From Acidobacteriota bacterium (GTDB taxonomy: Bacteria; Actinomycetota; Actinomycetes; Actinomycetales; Microbacteriaceae): 33,264 bases of DNA. Of this stretch, positions 33,196-33,264 are shown one piece after another. Below the pieces are notes generated by a model, which did not search any database, was not told where the DNA came from, and saw nothing but the letters and a program-made list of their open reading frames with translations. Location of the stretch: contig JABBOB010000025.1 of NCBI GenBank assembly GCA_019352055.1, positions 1 to 33,264 on the forward strand, in the 5' to 3' direction. How positions within the stretch are numbered: the stretch's first letter is position 1; every line of letters starts with the position of its first letter. The translations under genes were made by a program, and so were the position numbers.

Positions 33196-33233
33196 CGACT
33201 CCGCATCACACGAAGAGTGAGAGGACTCATTCA

Positions 33234-33264
33234 ATGAAGAACAAACGGAGGGTGATCACAGCGG
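33234..33264 (+). CDS. Start of next gene, probable ABC substrate-binding protein (cut by window end)
   Basis: Only the first ten codons are seen (MKNKRRVITA, then the window ends). The basic N-terminus suits the n-region of a signal peptide. GAGAGGA lies eight bases upstream of the ATG. Its place after an Opp-type permease suggests a solute-binding lipoprotein, but this cannot be confirmed from the visible residues. Confidence 0.5.
   Translation, partial: MKNKRRVITA

Overview
The window is an ordinary stretch of core chromosome from a very GC-rich actinobacterium, most likely a member of Microbacteriaceae. This rests on the strong G/C bias at third codon positions, the many GTG starts, and gene blocks typical of that family: xseA/xseB next to ispH, a DUF4245 protein, a DUF6264-like membrane protein, fba beside glpX, and a greA–DUF4307–hemolysin III–cis-prenyltransferase block that matches the mycobacterial Rv1080c–Rv1086 neighbourhood. 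I see no phage, insertion sequence, CRISPR array, tRNA or rRNA. No gap between genes exceeds 300 bases.

Layout. Bases 1-3487 hold a cut winged-helix (YcaQ-like) gene on the minus strand, then an AI-2E/PerM-type membrane protein and threonine ammonia-lyase on the plus strand. Bases 3491-8419 hold greA and a DUF4307 protein (minus), a small one-helix membrane protein (plus), hemolysin III (minus), a cis-prenyl transferase, a class V aminotransferase and an HAD hydrolase (plus). Bases 8686-10733 hold a PIN-PhoH ATPase behind a possibly structured leader, then an orphan prepilin peptidase. Bases 10752-14963 are a minus-strand run: xseA, xseB, DUF4245, beta-carbonic anhydrase and fumarase. ispH diverges from it and is followed by a DUF6264-like protein.

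Bases 16608-18736 hold divergent fba and glpX (glycolysis/gluconeogenesis). Next come rmuC, a DEDDh exonuclease and a MATE exporter (minus), then ychF (plus). After a GNAT gene (minus) and a LON-domain protein (plus), a tandem glycine riboswitch precedes gcvT-gcvH-gcvP, the glycine cleavage genes. A minus-strand group (CPBP protein, GNAT, 2'-5' RNA ligase family) follows. The window ends in an ABC peptide-type transporter operon: permease, then the first codons of a probable binding protein.

The main signals beyond the genes are regulatory. About ten genes have a TANNNT -10 box only 6-8 bases before the start codon, so many mRNAs here are probably leaderless. In two cases the -10 box begins with the TAG stop of the upstream gene. 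Three related intergenic elements combine a CGACACCCC-type hairpin with GGATCC-containing boxes. Two other convergent gene pairs are separated by long imperfect palindromes that fill the gap almost exactly. The conserved mca gene (mycothiol conjugate amidase) appears to be missing from its usual place. I found no clearly new biological system.
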